Both the position numbers and the translations under genes were made by a program. The notes beneath the pieces are model-generated. The model did not search any database. It was not told the DNA's origin and was given only the letters and a program-made list of their open reading frames with translations. Below, piece after piece: positions 26,270 to 35,191 of a DNA stretch of 64,000 bases (its first letter is position 1; every line of letters starts with the position of its first letter). Location: contig CALWPT010000023.1 in assembly GCA_944383495.1 (NCBI GenBank), positions 1-64,000 of the forward strand. Reading direction: 5' to 3'. Source of the stretch: an uncultured Clostridia bacterium. GTDB lineage: Bacteria; Bacillota; Clostridia; Oscillospirales; Acutalibacteraceae.

Positions 26270-27241
26270 TTATGCCCACCACATATCGCAGGCTTCGTCA
26301 TACATGAGTATGTCCTTTAAAAACGCAATGGCTTTTTCCAGGCCCTCCGTAACAGACATCATCGCATCCTCATGCTCAATGGAAATCGCGCCGTCGTACC
26401 CAGTGGCCCGCAAAGTACTGATCATATCCTTCCAGGCTTTGGCGTCCGTGCCGTAGCCCACAGTACGGAAGGTCCAGGAACGGCCCAGCAGATCGCTGTA
26501 ATGTCCCGTATCCAGAACGCCGTTGACGGCAACGTTGGCGGGATCCACCCGCGTGTCCTTTGCATGGAAGTGATGAATCGCGCCCTTTAGCTTTTTAATA
26601 GCTTCTACCGGATTCATCCCCTGCCAGATCAAATGGCTGGGATCAAAATTGGCGCCCATTATGTCGCCCACCGCTTCCCGCAGCCGAAGCATGCTGGCGG
26701 TGTTGTAAACACAAAAGCCCGGGTGCAGCTCCAGAGCGATTTTCGCGATATGATGCTCTTGGCAGTATGCTGCCATCTCTTTCCAATAGGGGATCAGCAC
26801 CTTGTTCCACTGCCAATCCAGAATTTCGGCATAATCCTCCGGCCAGGAGCAGGTCACCCAGTTGGGGAGCTTGGAATCCTCGCAGTCGCCAGGACAGCCG
26901 GAAAAGCTGACTACTGTGTCCACCCCAAGCCGCTCGGCCGCTAAAACGGCATTGCGCAGCTGATCATCGTAGCTTTTCGCAATTTCCTTATTGGGATGAA
27001 CCATATTGCCATGGCAGGAAATAGCGCTAATGGTCATGTTGTTTTTTTCCAGCAGGCCTTTGATACGGGCAACCTCTCCGTCATCGGAAATAATTTTGGG
27101 CACATCCATATGACCCGAGCCGGGATATCCTCCCGCACCCAGCTCCACACATTGGACGCCCAGCCCGCTTAAGTACTCTAATGCTTCTTCCAAGCTTTTG
27201 CTGTACAATGGAACCGTCAAAACACCTAATTTCATAAACAA
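26270..27241 (-). CDS. Sugar phosphate isomerase/epimerase (TIM-barrel, AP-endonuclease-2 family)
   Basis: A 323-residue xylose-isomerase-like TIM barrel. Features typical of the family are the N-terminal KLGVLTVPLYSK, a CHGN segment, ALELHPGFCVYN with a metal-binding Glu, NFDPSHLIWQG (Asp/His ligands), HFHAKDT (His) and a final SIEHEDAM (Glu). These residues support divalent-metal isomerase or epimerase chemistry on a sugar or inositol-type substrate that cannot be named from sequence. It is the last gene of a three-gene operon with a second isomerase and a Gfo/Idh/MocA oxidoreductase. Confidence 0.85.
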   Translation of the reverse strand: MFMKLGVLTVPLYSKSLEEALEYLSGLGVQCVELGAGGYPGSGHMDVPKIISDDGEVARIKGLLEKNNMTISAISCHGNMVHPNKEIAKSYDDQLRNAVLAAERLGVDTVVSFSGCPGDCEDSKLPNWVTCSWPEDYAEILDWQWNKVLIPYWKEMAAYCQEHHIAKIALELHPGFCVYNTASMLRLREAVGDIMGANFDPSHLIWQGMNPVEAIKKLKGAIHHFHAKDTRVDPANVAVNGVLDTGHYSDLLGRSWTFRTVGYGTDAKAWKDMISTLRATGYDGAISIEHEDAMMSVTEGLEKAIAFLKDILMYDEACDMWWA

Positions 27242-27257
27242 TTCCTCCTTTTACGCC

Positions 27258-27998
27258 TTATAAGGCTGCAAAATATTGCGCCGCCTCCGCCACTGCTTCG
27301 GCGGAAACGTAGTCTCCAGCCTCCTGTTCAACGAAATAAGCCTCGACTCCCAGCTTTTCGCCAGTTTTAAGGATCGCCGGAAAATCCAACGTTCCCCTTC
27401 CCGGAATTGCGTTGAATTTGCTGCCGTCCTCTTTCACGCCCAGCTCCTTAAGATGGATGTACATGACCCGGCCCGCGTATCGCTTCATATAATCAATGGG
27501 ATCTTCTCCCGCGAACGCAATCCAAAATACGTCAAATTCTACCATTAACAGATTGCCGCCATGCCGCATCATGATATCAAACAAGCATTCCCCGCCGGGG
27601 GTTTTATCAAATTCGTGGCCGTGATTATGATATGCAAAGCTAAGCCCCGCCTGGGCGCATTTTTCCGCCATGGCGGACAGCTTTTCCCCCACCTGCGCAG
27701 CTTCATCCGCCGTTTTCATGCCTGCCCAGGCACAGACCAAGGTAGGACAGCCAACGGCCTTTAAGTAATCAATGTGGAAATCCAGCTTTTCTTCCAGTTC
27801 AGGAAGCGATACGTGTGAAGCCACAGGCTCTAGACCGGTTTTTGCAAGCAGTTCCTTCATTTCCGCAGGAGACAGCCCGCCGTACCCGGCAAATTCTACC
27901 TGGGTATACCCCATTTTGGCCACCTTTTCCATCGCGCCCTTAAAGTCTTTAGCAAAATCATCCTTCAGAGAATAAAGCTGTAAACCCAATTCTTTCAT
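27258..27998 (-). CDS. Sugar phosphate isomerase/epimerase, shorter paralogue
   Basis: A 246-residue TIM-barrel protein of the same superfamily as the next gene in the operon but quite divergent from it. It begins ELGLQLYSLKDDF, a common start in this family. Candidate metal ligands are in AYHNHGHEF, MVEFDVFWIAFAG, YIHLKELG and the terminal FVEQEAGD. Such QLYS-type proteins are frequent partners of Gfo/Idh/MocA dehydrogenases, together oxidising, epimerising and reducing a sugar. It lies 12 bases from the oxidoreductase gene. Confidence 0.85.
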   Translation of the reverse strand: MKELGLQLYSLKDDFAKDFKGAMEKVAKMGYTQVEFAGYGGLSPAEMKELLAKTGLEPVASHVSLPELEEKLDFHIDYLKAVGCPTLVCAWAGMKTADEAAQVGEKLSAMAEKCAQAGLSFAYHNHGHEFDKTPGGECLFDIMMRHGGNLLMVEFDVFWIAFAGEDPIDYMKRYAGRVMYIHLKELGVKEDGSKFNAIPGRGTLDFPAILKTGEKLGVEAYFVEQEAGDYVSAEAVAEAAQYFAAL

Positions 27999-28010
27999 GA
28001 GAATCCTCCG

Positions 28011-29150
28011 TTATTTCGCCGCTTTTTTGCCGCTTTTTTTCACTGGTGTCTTTGGGGCAGGCGCTTCCTCGTCAAAATATACCGCCTTGCCGGTTTTATT
28101 CGACTCGTATATGGCCTCCAGGATCCGGGTGACTGTATATGCCTGTTCGGGTTTGACCAGCGGTTCTGTATCGTTCAATACCGCGTCGATCCACTGGCGT
28201 TCCTCCACTTCTGCGGGTGTCGCTTGACCGCTGGCGTCAAAAAACGCAACGCCTTGGCCAGCCATAGAAGGCCTCACAATTGTCTGTGCGCCCAAATCCA
28301 CCTTGTTAATTCGCAGCCCGTCCCGGAAATCGGCGCCCGCCTCAGTTCCGCACAGGGTGCAAATAGCCTCGCCGTTTTCCAGCGTGTTCAGCGCCCAGCT
28401 GGATTCCAAAAATACCGTGGCGCCGTTTTCAAAGGTAACGTAGCCAAAGGCAGAATCCTCCACGGTAAAATTCTCGGTATCCCAGTCGCCCCAGGCGTTG
28501 CCGGAATTCTTTTGCTTGCCCAGTTTGTGGAACGCGGTGCCCAGAACGGCTTTGGGCTTGTAGTTGTCCATCAACCACAGTGTCAGATCCAGCGCATGCG
28601 TTCCGATGTCAATCAAGGAACCGCCGCCTTGCTCATACTCGTTGGTGAACACGCCCCAGGTGGGAACAGCGCGGCGGCGAATAGCGTGCGCCTTGGCAAA
28701 ATACACCTCGCCCAAGTCGCCCCGCTCGCACATTTTTTTCAGATAAAGGCTGTCCTTGCGGAAACGGTTCTGGTATCCGATGGTCAGCTTTTTGCCGGTG
28801 GCTTTTGCGGCTTCCACCATTGCCTTTGCATCTGCCGCGGTTTTCGCCATGGGTTTTTCGCACATGACGTGCTTGCCCGCATACAGCGAGTCCACCGTGA
28901 TGGGACCGTGCATCCGGTTAGGAGTGCAGACATGCACCACGTCGATGGATTTATCCTTTAAAAGCTCTTGGTAGTCTTCATAAACCTTTGCGTCTTTACC
29001 GCCGTACTGCTTCGCTGCCGCTTCCGCACGCTCCTTAATAATGTCGCAGAAAGCCACCATTTTGACGCGTTCGTCCTTGGCCAGTGCAGGCATGTGTTTT
29101 TCGTTTGCAATGCCGCCGCAGCCAATGATTCCGACCTTTACCTTTTTCAT
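28011..29150 (-). CDS. Gfo/Idh/MocA family NAD(P)-dependent oxidoreductase
   Basis: A 379-residue dehydrogenase of sugars or inositols. The N-terminal Rossmann motif KVGIIGCGGIANEKHMPAL is followed by the family EKP signature (CEKPMAK, near residue 97), and the C-terminal domain carries DIGTHALDLTLWLM with the catalytic-type His. It is the first gene of the operon and has GGAGGCAAACACA before the ATG. The end is unusual: after the fold there is a basic tail (APAPKTPVKKSGKKAAK) that this family normally lacks. The substrate is unknown. Confidence 0.9.
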   Translation of the reverse strand: MKKVKVGIIGCGGIANEKHMPALAKDERVKMVAFCDIIKERAEAAAKQYGGKDAKVYEDYQELLKDKSIDVVHVCTPNRMHGPITVDSLYAGKHVMCEKPMAKTAADAKAMVEAAKATGKKLTIGYQNRFRKDSLYLKKMCERGDLGEVYFAKAHAIRRRAVPTWGVFTNEYEQGGGSLIDIGTHALDLTLWLMDNYKPKAVLGTAFHKLGKQKNSGNAWGDWDTENFTVEDSAFGYVTFENGATVFLESSWALNTLENGEAICTLCGTEAGADFRDGLRINKVDLGAQTIVRPSMAGQGVAFFDASGQATPAEVEERQWIDAVLNDTEPLVKPEQAYTVTRILEAIYESNKTGKAVYFDEEAPAPKTPVKKSGKKAAK

Positions 29151-29446
29151 TGTGTTTGCCTCCTAATTTGTTTTGTTTATTTCTTTCAGGCAGCCGCGTA
29201 AGACCGCCTGAAGCCTTGCTTTATTGCTCCCGCGCCGATCCGTTGGGACAGCTCAGCGTTTCCGGGCATACGGTTCGCCACCCGCCTTTATGCTAGCTTC
29301 CTCGTTTTAAACCCCCGTATTGCCTCTGTAAAGCCGCAGCGGATAACGACTTTAATTTTTCATCAACCGGTTCCTCTGCATTTTGAAAACACGGTTGCTC
29401 GTATTTTAATCACAAAAGCCTTTCTTCCTGTTTTTGCGGTTAGGCC
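29151..29446. other. Intergenic region between the sugar operon and its divergent AraC regulator
   Basis: About 300 bases without a gene. No riboswitch consensus or strong stem was recognised. Control sites for the AraC-family protein would be expected here, but no clear direct repeat was picked out by eye. Confidence 0.4.
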
Positions 29447-29475
29447 TTTACAACCTGACCGCCAGCTATTATAAT
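29447..29475 (+). promoter_or_regulatory. Promoter of the AraC-family regulator, overlapping a minus-strand -10
   Basis: TTTACA (29447-29452), 17 bases, TATAAT (29470-29475). The overlapping ATTATA (29468-29473) reads TATAAT on the other strand, so the two divergent units may share this spot. No good minus-strand -35 is visible, as often seen for activator-dependent promoters. Confidence 0.55.
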
Positions 29476-29578
29476 GGTATCGTAGCATACGGCTTTGAAG
29501 AATACAATAACTTTTTTACACGATTTATTAACTTTATTTTTAAGAAATAATCCGTTAAACCGGGAGGGATTTCAGCGT

Positions 29579-30442
29579 ATGGGTTACTACAGCTTGCAGG
29601 ATAAAAGCGGTAAATGGCTGTTGAATCTTAGCACCCATTTTCTTGCCGATCATTATGACGATACGCCGCACACCCACCACTTTCTAGAAATTTCCTGCAT
29701 TAAATCCGGGGCGTCCAATTATTATGTGGACGGATCGGTGCTGGATATCCGGCCATACGACGTTTTCCTATTCAACAACCAGGAAGAGCATTACATCCAG
29801 CTAAAACAAGGGGAAAGCCTTGTCAATATGGTAATTCATTTTGAACCCGAATTTATTTGGAACAATGTTTCTAACGCCCTGGACTATGGGTTTTTGTCTG
29901 TTTTTTTCGCCCGGTCGAACCGATTCTGCAACCGGCTGGATCGGGGTAATCCCGCTACTCGTCGCATTTATGATATGATGCTGGACATTGAGCAGGAATT
30001 TGCCGGCGGCCGTCCTGGGTTTGAATTAATGGTGAAAATCAAGCTGCAAACCATTTTTGTCGAAATTATCCGGGAGTACGATTATATTGATTCGCAGGCG
30101 GAAGCCCAACGCTTCCGTTCCTGCGACCTTCACGCCATGCGGGAGGTGTTTCGATACATTGAAGCGCATCTGGCGGATGAAATAAAGCTAAAGCAATTGG
30201 CCTCTATTGCCTCCATGAGTCCCGCCTATTTTTCCACTGTGTTTAAAAAAATCAACGGCCTGACGCCGTTTCAATATATCTCACAAATGCGGATTCAAAA
30301 ATCGCTGGAATACATTAAAACAACCGATCTGAGCCTAACAGAAATTGCCACCATGACGGGCTATAATAACTCGGTGAATTTTATCAAAGCCTTCAAGCAT
30401 TTTACCGGCCGCACGCCTTCTTCTTATCGGAAGGAGGTTTAA
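29579..30442 (+). CDS. AraC-family transcriptional regulator
   Basis: A 287-residue regulator. The N-terminal half is a cupin-like sensor (HTHHFLEISCIKSG, YDVFLFNNQEEHY). The C-terminal 100 residues carry two helix-turn-helix motifs: IKLKQLASIASMSPAYFSTVFK and LSLTEIATMTGYNNSVNFIKAFK, ending at GRTPSSYRKEV. The ATG at 29579 has GGGAGGG ten bases upstream; an in-frame TTG at 29495 lies too near the predicted start of transcription. It is divergent from the sugar operon, whose activator it probably is. Confidence 0.88.
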   Translation: MGYYSLQDKSGKWLLNLSTHFLADHYDDTPHTHHFLEISCIKSGASNYYVDGSVLDIRPYDVFLFNNQEEHYIQLKQGESLVNMVIHFEPEFIWNNVSNALDYGFLSVFFARSNRFCNRLDRGNPATRRIYDMMLDIEQEFAGGRPGFELMVKIKLQTIFVEIIREYDYIDSQAEAQRFRSCDLHAMREVFRYIEAHLADEIKLKQLASIASMSPAYFSTVFKKINGLTPFQYISQMRIQKSLEYIKTTDLSLTEIATMTGYNNSVNFIKAFKHFTGRTPSSYRKEV

Positions 30443-30454
30443 GGGTAAAACGTT

Positions 30455-30876
30455 TTGCCGCTGACGGCGCGTACGAAGGAAATGGCGCAGACCAAGATCA
30501 TTGCACTCTGCGACAACCTCACCGCGGCGATGGCCGAGACTCTTAACAGCGACGGCGGTTGGGTCGGCGATTGGTACAAACGGTATATTTATTCCACCGA
30601 CAAGCCCGCCCTAGGCTCCAAGGCACGCCGGGAAGACAAAGTTTTCTTCATACCCAGCTTATCCTGGGCGTGAGACCGGTGCCGTCCGGCCTTTGGATAC
30701 CTCCCTGCATCCCTAGCTTTGCCGTTACCAAGAGGTTTCGCGGCTGCGAGTTCCATATTACGAACCAGGTGAACTTGGGCGTCGTTTCTGTCACGATGGA
30801 CGGGCAAAAAACAAACAGAGGCATTCTGCCGCCTGTTAATCGGCCAAGCGCTCTTGTGGAGGTCGTTTTGGGATAG
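30455..30876 (+). pseudogene. Remnant of a GH94 (cellobiose phosphorylase-type) glycoside phosphorylase
   Basis: Two pieces in different frames resemble separate parts of a GH94 enzyme. The first (to the TGA at 30671) has GDWYKRYIYSTDKPALGSKA and ends PSLSWA, like the segment preceding the QSWAVLSG region. The second, another frame ending at 30876, has PPCIPS, AVTKRFRGCEFHITN, GVVSVTMDGQ and a terminal VEVVLG, like the extreme C-terminus. The stretch between them in the intact family is missing, so a large deletion plus frameshift has occurred, and the N-terminal two-thirds is gone. There is no binding site ahead. It directly follows the AraC gene. Confidence 0.7.
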
Positions 30877-30880
30877 CGTT

Positions 30881-30920
30881 AACAGGCAAAGCCGCGCTCT
30901 AACGCGTGGTTTTGCCTGTT
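30881..30920 (+). terminator. Long stem-loop after the GH94 remnant
   Basis: Arms beginning AACAGGCAAA and ending TTTGCCTGTT pair over about 17 bases including two G-U pairs. It lies five bases past the remnant stop and has no U tract, so it may be the decayed or weak terminator of the former gene. Confidence 0.5.
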
Positions 30921-31087
30921 CCTCATGTATGCAACAACCCATTTTTATGCAAATGGATCCCAGCAGTATTTTCGCACATTAAAACGCTATGTTACAATGG
31001 CCTGCATGATTTCTGTTCTTTGCCAAGCCGCACGGCAGAAGCCGGTGCTTCGCCAGGTGACTTACCATTTGAAAAGGAGGATCGGCT

Positions 31088-31663
31088 TTGCAGAAAGGCG
31101 CAAAACTATACCTGCTTTTGTTTTTTTATACCCTTAAGCTCAGCGCTTTTACCTTCGGCGGCGGATTCGTAATCGTTTCCCTGATGCGAAAAGCTTTTGT
31201 AGACCGGCTTCATTGGATCAGTGAAGAAGAAATGCTGGATTTTGCCGCCATTTCTCAGACCGCTCCGGGCGCTATGGCGGTAAACGCTTCTATTCTGGTT
31301 GGATTCCGCCTGGCGGGGTTTACCGGCGCGCTGCTTGCTATTGCTGCTACGATTCTTCCCCCTTTGATTATCATTATCCTTGTCTCCTATGGGTACGACG
31401 CTTTTGCGGGCAATATTGCGGTGCAAAGCATTCTGCGCGGTATGCAGGCTGGAGTTGCCGCTGTGCTGATGGATGTTACCGTCAGCCTGGTTCTTCCCTT
31501 CCTCCAGGAGAAGCGGGCGCTGCCTATCATTCTGATGACGCTGTCCTTTGCGGCTGTCACATTTTTTGCTTGCAACGTGGTCTATGTGATCCTCGTCTGC
31601 GCCCTGCTGGGGATGGGCCTGACGCTTTGGCGCACCAGACGGAAGGACGGAAGAGCTGTATGA
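31088..31663 (+). CDS. Chromate transporter family protein, half-size (first subunit)
   Basis: A 191-residue membrane protein of the CHR family, with the AFTFGGGFVIVSLM motif after the first helix, the conserved FAAISQTAPGAMAVN segment and about five or six hydrophobic stretches. Full-length ChrA proteins contain two such domains; here they are separate genes (short-chain CHR pair). The start is TTG at 31088, ten bases after AGGAGG. The stop overlaps the ATG of the next gene by four bases. Transport of chromate or of a related oxyanion is inferred from the family. Confidence 0.88.
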   Translation: MQKGAKLYLLLFFYTLKLSAFTFGGGFVIVSLMRKAFVDRLHWISEEEMLDFAAISQTAPGAMAVNASILVGFRLAGFTGALLAIAATILPPLIIIILVSYGYDAFAGNIAVQSILRGMQAGVAAVLMDVTVSLVLPFLQEKRALPIILMTLSFAAVTFFACNVVYVILVCALLGMGLTLWRTRRKDGRAV

Positions 31664-32229
31664 TCTACCTGCAATTGTTATGGTCCTTTGTCCAAATCGG
31701 TTTGTTTAGCTTTGGCGGCGGATATTCCTCCATTCCTCTGATCCAGGAACAAATTGTGGAAACCAATCATTGGCTGACCATGAACGAGTTCGCCGATATT
31801 GTCACCATCTCCCAAATGACCCCCGGCCCCGTCGCCATCAATGCCGCGACCTTTGTCGGCGTGCGGGTAGCCGGGCCTTTGGGTTCAATTGTTGCAACAA
31901 TAGGCTGCATTCTTCCCTCCTGTATTATTGTATCTATTTTAGGCGTTGTGTATTTGAAGCTTCAAAGGCTTAGTATGGTGCAGGGGGTGCTGCAAACGAT
32001 TCGGCCGGCGGTGGTGGGCCTAATCGCATCGGCAGCCCTTTCCCTTTTGCTGCTGAGCCTAATTCATACAGGCGCTTTTCTGGGATTGAAAAGCGTGGAC
32101 TGGCTCGCGGCCGCCATATTCCTTATCTGTTTCATTTTGCTGCGAGCCCTGCGGTGGAATCCGGTGCTGATGATACTGATTGCAGGCGCTGCCGGATTTT
32201 TCTGCTACGGCCTGCCGCAGCTGCTGTAG
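31660..32229 (+). CDS. Chromate transporter family protein, half-size (second subunit)
   Basis: A 189-residue partner of the gene just upstream, starting at an ATG that overlaps the previous stop (ATGA). It has LFSFGGGYSSIPLI and VTISQMTPGPVAINAATFVG, the same two CHR signatures, and several hydrophobic helices. The two products probably combine as an antiparallel heterodimer, as known for paired short CHR proteins. The unit converges with the bceB gene on the other strand. Confidence 0.9.
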   Translation: MIYLQLLWSFVQIGLFSFGGGYSSIPLIQEQIVETNHWLTMNEFADIVTISQMTPGPVAINAATFVGVRVAGPLGSIVATIGCILPSCIIVSILGVVYLKLQRLSMVQGVLQTIRPAVVGLIASAALSLLLLSLIHTGAFLGLKSVDWLAAAIFLICFILLRALRWNPVLMILIAGAAGFFCYGLPQLL

Positions 32230-32266
32230 GAGAAACTCCAGGTACAGCCGCAGTCCTCTTCATCTT

Positions 32267-34321
32267 TCAAACGGCTTCCTCTTTAGCGCCGCTGACAATG
32301 GAATAATACGCCCGTGAAGTAATCCGGTACACCAGCACGTAAAACAGCGCGAATATTAGATAGCAGATTACCGTAACCAGAATCAGCAGCTTTATATTTG
32401 TCAGGCTGAACAACGCCAGCAGCTTATGGATCAGCGGAAAGGCAAAGACAAGATGAATGCCCGCCGTTAAAAGCGGAAGGAAGAAGACGGTCAAAATCTG
32501 GGAATTGATGCTTTTTCTAATTTCCTTTTTGGTCATTCCCACCTTTTGCATAATTTCAAACCGGAACTGATCCTCATACCCTTCGGAAATCTGTTTATAA
32601 TACATGATTAACACGGCGGCAAAAATAAATACAATGCCCAGGAGAATTCCAAGGAAAAACAGGCCCCCGTAAAGGCTGTAGGTTCTGCTGCGTGCTTGGG
32701 CGACACCCTCGCACTGGGTGGCAAAGATTGTATCTTCAGTAGAAAGGGAAAGCTGATCCAGCGCCTGTTCCAGTTGTTTTTGAATGCGGATCTGGGTTTC
32801 ATCGCTGCAGCTTAGATCAAATCCGTAATACCAGTGTAGATCCGTCAGGTTTCCTTCTTGGTCGTTCGTTTCTATTAAAGAAGAGACTGTTTCAGTAAAA
32901 TTCGGTACAAAAAGATACATAGAGGGGATCAACTGCATGGCGTTAGCACCGTTATCAGAAAAATCCGAAACGATTTTTTTCACCTTGAACGGCGCTTGAT
33001 CGCCAATGGCAATGGTGTCCTTTGTATATTTTTCCATTTTGGTGGTGAAAAGGAGAGCCTCCCCGGGAGCGAGCGTTTCATTCTGCCCCATCAGCCGATT
33101 ATAGTCATCTAAGGGTACTATAAAAATCTGCCAGACTTGGGAGTAGGCGAAGAGCTGAAAACTGTTAAGAATGGAATCATTCGTTTCAATCCGACCGTCT
33201 TGGACGTATCCAGGAAACCCGGCGACGCGGTAATCCAAAATATTGGTGGGTTCCTGCCCGTTGGCGGACGCGGTCTTTGCGGAAAGCGAACGTACTGCTA
33301 TGATTTTCTCAGAATCCAGCAGCGCTGGATCGCTGACTCTCGTATCCAGACTGATGTTCCGGGGGTAACGGGCGCGCAGGCTATCCTCCGTGCCAACGTA
33401 AAGGCACACGGTGGCCGACGCCATAACCAGCACCATGGTGCAGAGAATACAGATGGATGCAAGTCCCGCGCCGTTGCGTTTCATCCGGTAAACCATAGAG
33501 GAGACCGAAACAAAATGGTTGGTTTTGTAGTAGTATTTCTTTTTTCGCTGTAAAATTCGGCAGACCGCCACCGACCCGGCAATAAACAGCAGATAGGTGG
33601 CAACAATTACCATTATAACCGCCGCAAAGAACCAGATCAGCGCAGAAACAGGATCTTCAATGGACACCGCTACATAGTAAGCCAGCCCAAGGATGACCGC
33701 TCCTGCCAAAGCAAGCAACCAGTTAGCTTTCGGCGGCTTATCCCCAGTGTTCTCACTGCGAAGCAGCCCGATGGGATTGGCAAGATGAATTTGACGAAGG
33801 GTGTTTAATAGAATCAACACAAAAATAACGGCAAACAATACCAGCGTTTGCAGAATTGCTTCAGGCGGTATGGTCATGGAAAACGTAACGCTGCCCTGCA
33901 AGATATTTACCATACCCAGCTCTGCGAACTTGGACAGAACGATTCCCGCAATCAGGCCGGCTGACAATGCAATGGCAGCTATTGCTAGGCTCTCCCATAA
34001 GAGGACGCGGGCCAGATTCCATTTTCCCATTCCAAGGATATTGTATAATCCGAATTCCTTTTTTCGCCTGCGAATGAGAAAGGAGTTGGTATAAAACAGA
34101 AAAATCAGGGAAAATACGCCGATCACACCGGAGCCTAGGCCCAGTATACTCTGCATCGTTTCCCCTCCCGCTATGCTTTTAAGAATTTCGCTGGCGCTCA
34201 GAAAGGATAGAATATAGAACATCATGACCATTCCGACACAAGTCAGGATATATGGCGTATACAGTTTTTTGTTTTTTCGAATTCCAGTCCAAGCCAGCTT
34301 AGGATAAAACCATTTTTTCAT
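32267..34321 (-). CDS. BceB-type ABC transporter permease
   Basis: A 684-residue permease of the FtsX/MacB class with about ten membrane helices and a large outside domain of some 200 residues between helices 7 and 8 (about residues 310-520), the arrangement characteristic of Bce permeases. These transporters protect against cell-wall-directed peptide antibiotics and also sense them, passing the signal to the partner kinase. The N-terminus (KLAWTGIRKNKKLYTPYILTC) is typical. Its ATG overlaps the bceA stop by four bases. Confidence 0.9.
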   Translation of the reverse strand: MKKWFYPKLAWTGIRKNKKLYTPYILTCVGMVMMFYILSFLSASEILKSIAGGETMQSILGLGSGVIGVFSLIFLFYTNSFLIRRRKKEFGLYNILGMGKWNLARVLLWESLAIAAIALSAGLIAGIVLSKFAELGMVNILQGSVTFSMTIPPEAILQTLVLFAVIFVLILLNTLRQIHLANPIGLLRSENTGDKPPKANWLLALAGAVILGLAYYVAVSIEDPVSALIWFFAAVIMVIVATYLLFIAGSVAVCRILQRKKKYYYKTNHFVSVSSMVYRMKRNGAGLASICILCTMVLVMASATVCLYVGTEDSLRARYPRNISLDTRVSDPALLDSEKIIAVRSLSAKTASANGQEPTNILDYRVAGFPGYVQDGRIETNDSILNSFQLFAYSQVWQIFIVPLDDYNRLMGQNETLAPGEALLFTTKMEKYTKDTIAIGDQAPFKVKKIVSDFSDNGANAMQLIPSMYLFVPNFTETVSSLIETNDQEGNLTDLHWYYGFDLSCSDETQIRIQKQLEQALDQLSLSTEDTIFATQCEGVAQARSRTYSLYGGLFFLGILLGIVFIFAAVLIMYYKQISEGYEDQFRFEIMQKVGMTKKEIRKSINSQILTVFFLPLLTAGIHLVFAFPLIHKLLALFSLTNIKLLILVTVICYLIFALFYVLVYRITSRAYYSIVSGAKEEAV

Positions 34322-35082
34322 CTTTTGTCACCGCCTGTTGCCAGCATGGTTAAGGTATCGGATATTTTTTGATACAATTCCTCATTGGTACTGTTACCAC
34401 GGTAAAGCTGATGAAACACCTCGCCGTCCTTGATAAACAGCACGCGTCCGGCATGGCTGGCGGCTTTGACGGAATGGGTGACCATCAGAAGGGTTTGCCC
34501 GACCCGATTGATTTCACTAAACAGCTGAAGCAGTTCGTCAGTCGCCTTTGAATCCAGAGCGCCTGTCGGTTCATCCGCCAATATCAGCCTTGGATTAGTG
34601 ACCAGCGCTCTGGCCACGGCTGTTCGCTGCTTTTGCCCGCCGGACACTTCATATGGATACTTTCTTAAAATATCGGAAATTCCCAGCTGCTCCGCAATGG
34701 GGGCAAGGCGCTGCTTCATCTCTGCAAATGGTTTTCCCGCCAGCACCAGCGGCAGATAAATATTATCCTCTAATGAGAAAGTATCCAGCAGGTTAAAATC
34801 CTGGAATACGAACCCCAGGTGGTCCCGCCGGAAGGCGGCGAGCCCCGATTCCTTGATCTTTGACAGGTCTTTTCCGTCCAGCAGCACCGTGCCGCCGGTC
34901 GGTTTGTCCAGCGCGGCCAAAATATTCAAAAGCGTTGTTTTTCCAGAGCCTGATTCGCCCATGATGGCGACATATTCTCCCTCCTCCACGCTGAAGGAAA
35001 CATGCCTGAGAGCCTCTACCTTATTCCCCCCGAATCGGGTGGTGTATACTTTTTTCAGTCCATTGACTTCCAATATACGCAA
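34318..35082 (-). CDS. BceA-type ABC transporter ATPase
   Basis: A 254-residue ATPase of the MacB/LolD class. Walker A is GESGSGKTT, the Q-loop lies in VFQDFNLL, the signature is VSGGQKQR and Walker B is LILADEPTGALD. The start appears to be TTG (35080-35082) with AGGAGG eight bases before. It forms the transporter with the adjoining bceB. The upstream gap holds a BceR-type operator, so it is presumably induced by the neighbouring two-component system. Confidence 0.93.
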   Translation of the reverse strand: MRILEVNGLKKVYTTRFGGNKVEALRHVSFSVEEGEYVAIMGESGSGKTTLLNILAALDKPTGGTVLLDGKDLSKIKESGLAAFRRDHLGFVFQDFNLLDTFSLEDNIYLPLVLAGKPFAEMKQRLAPIAEQLGISDILRKYPYEVSGGQKQRTAVARALVTNPRLILADEPTGALDSKATDELLQLFSEINRVGQTLLMVTHSVKAASHAGRVLFIKDGEVFHQLYRGNSTNEELYQKISDTLTMLATGGDKR

Positions 35083-35112
35083 CTTTCATTCCTCCTGTTT
35101 GTCTTTGCACCC

Positions 35113-35187
35113 ATTGTAGCACAAGGGGAAATGCGCCGCCATCGAATTGGCTTACATTTCCCCTTGCATTTCTTACACTTTTGTAAG
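35113..35187 (-). promoter_or_regulatory. bceAB control region: BceR-type operator, 12-base dyad and -10
   Basis: TTACA-CTTT-TGTAA at 35173-35186 matches the known BceR-class operator (TnACA-N4-TGTAA). A likely -10, TACAAT on the minus strand, lies at 35113-35118 with no good -35, as expected for an activated promoter. Between them is a perfect dyad, CAAGGGGAAATG at 35122-35133 and its complement at 35155-35166, separated by 21 bases. Confidence 0.75.
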
Positions 35188-35191
35188 AATT

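Noticed and set aside
29151..29494. Possible riboswitch in the sugar operon leader
   Set aside because: The region has no recognisable aptamer blocks or terminator stem near the gene start; protein control by the AraC regulator is the simpler reading.
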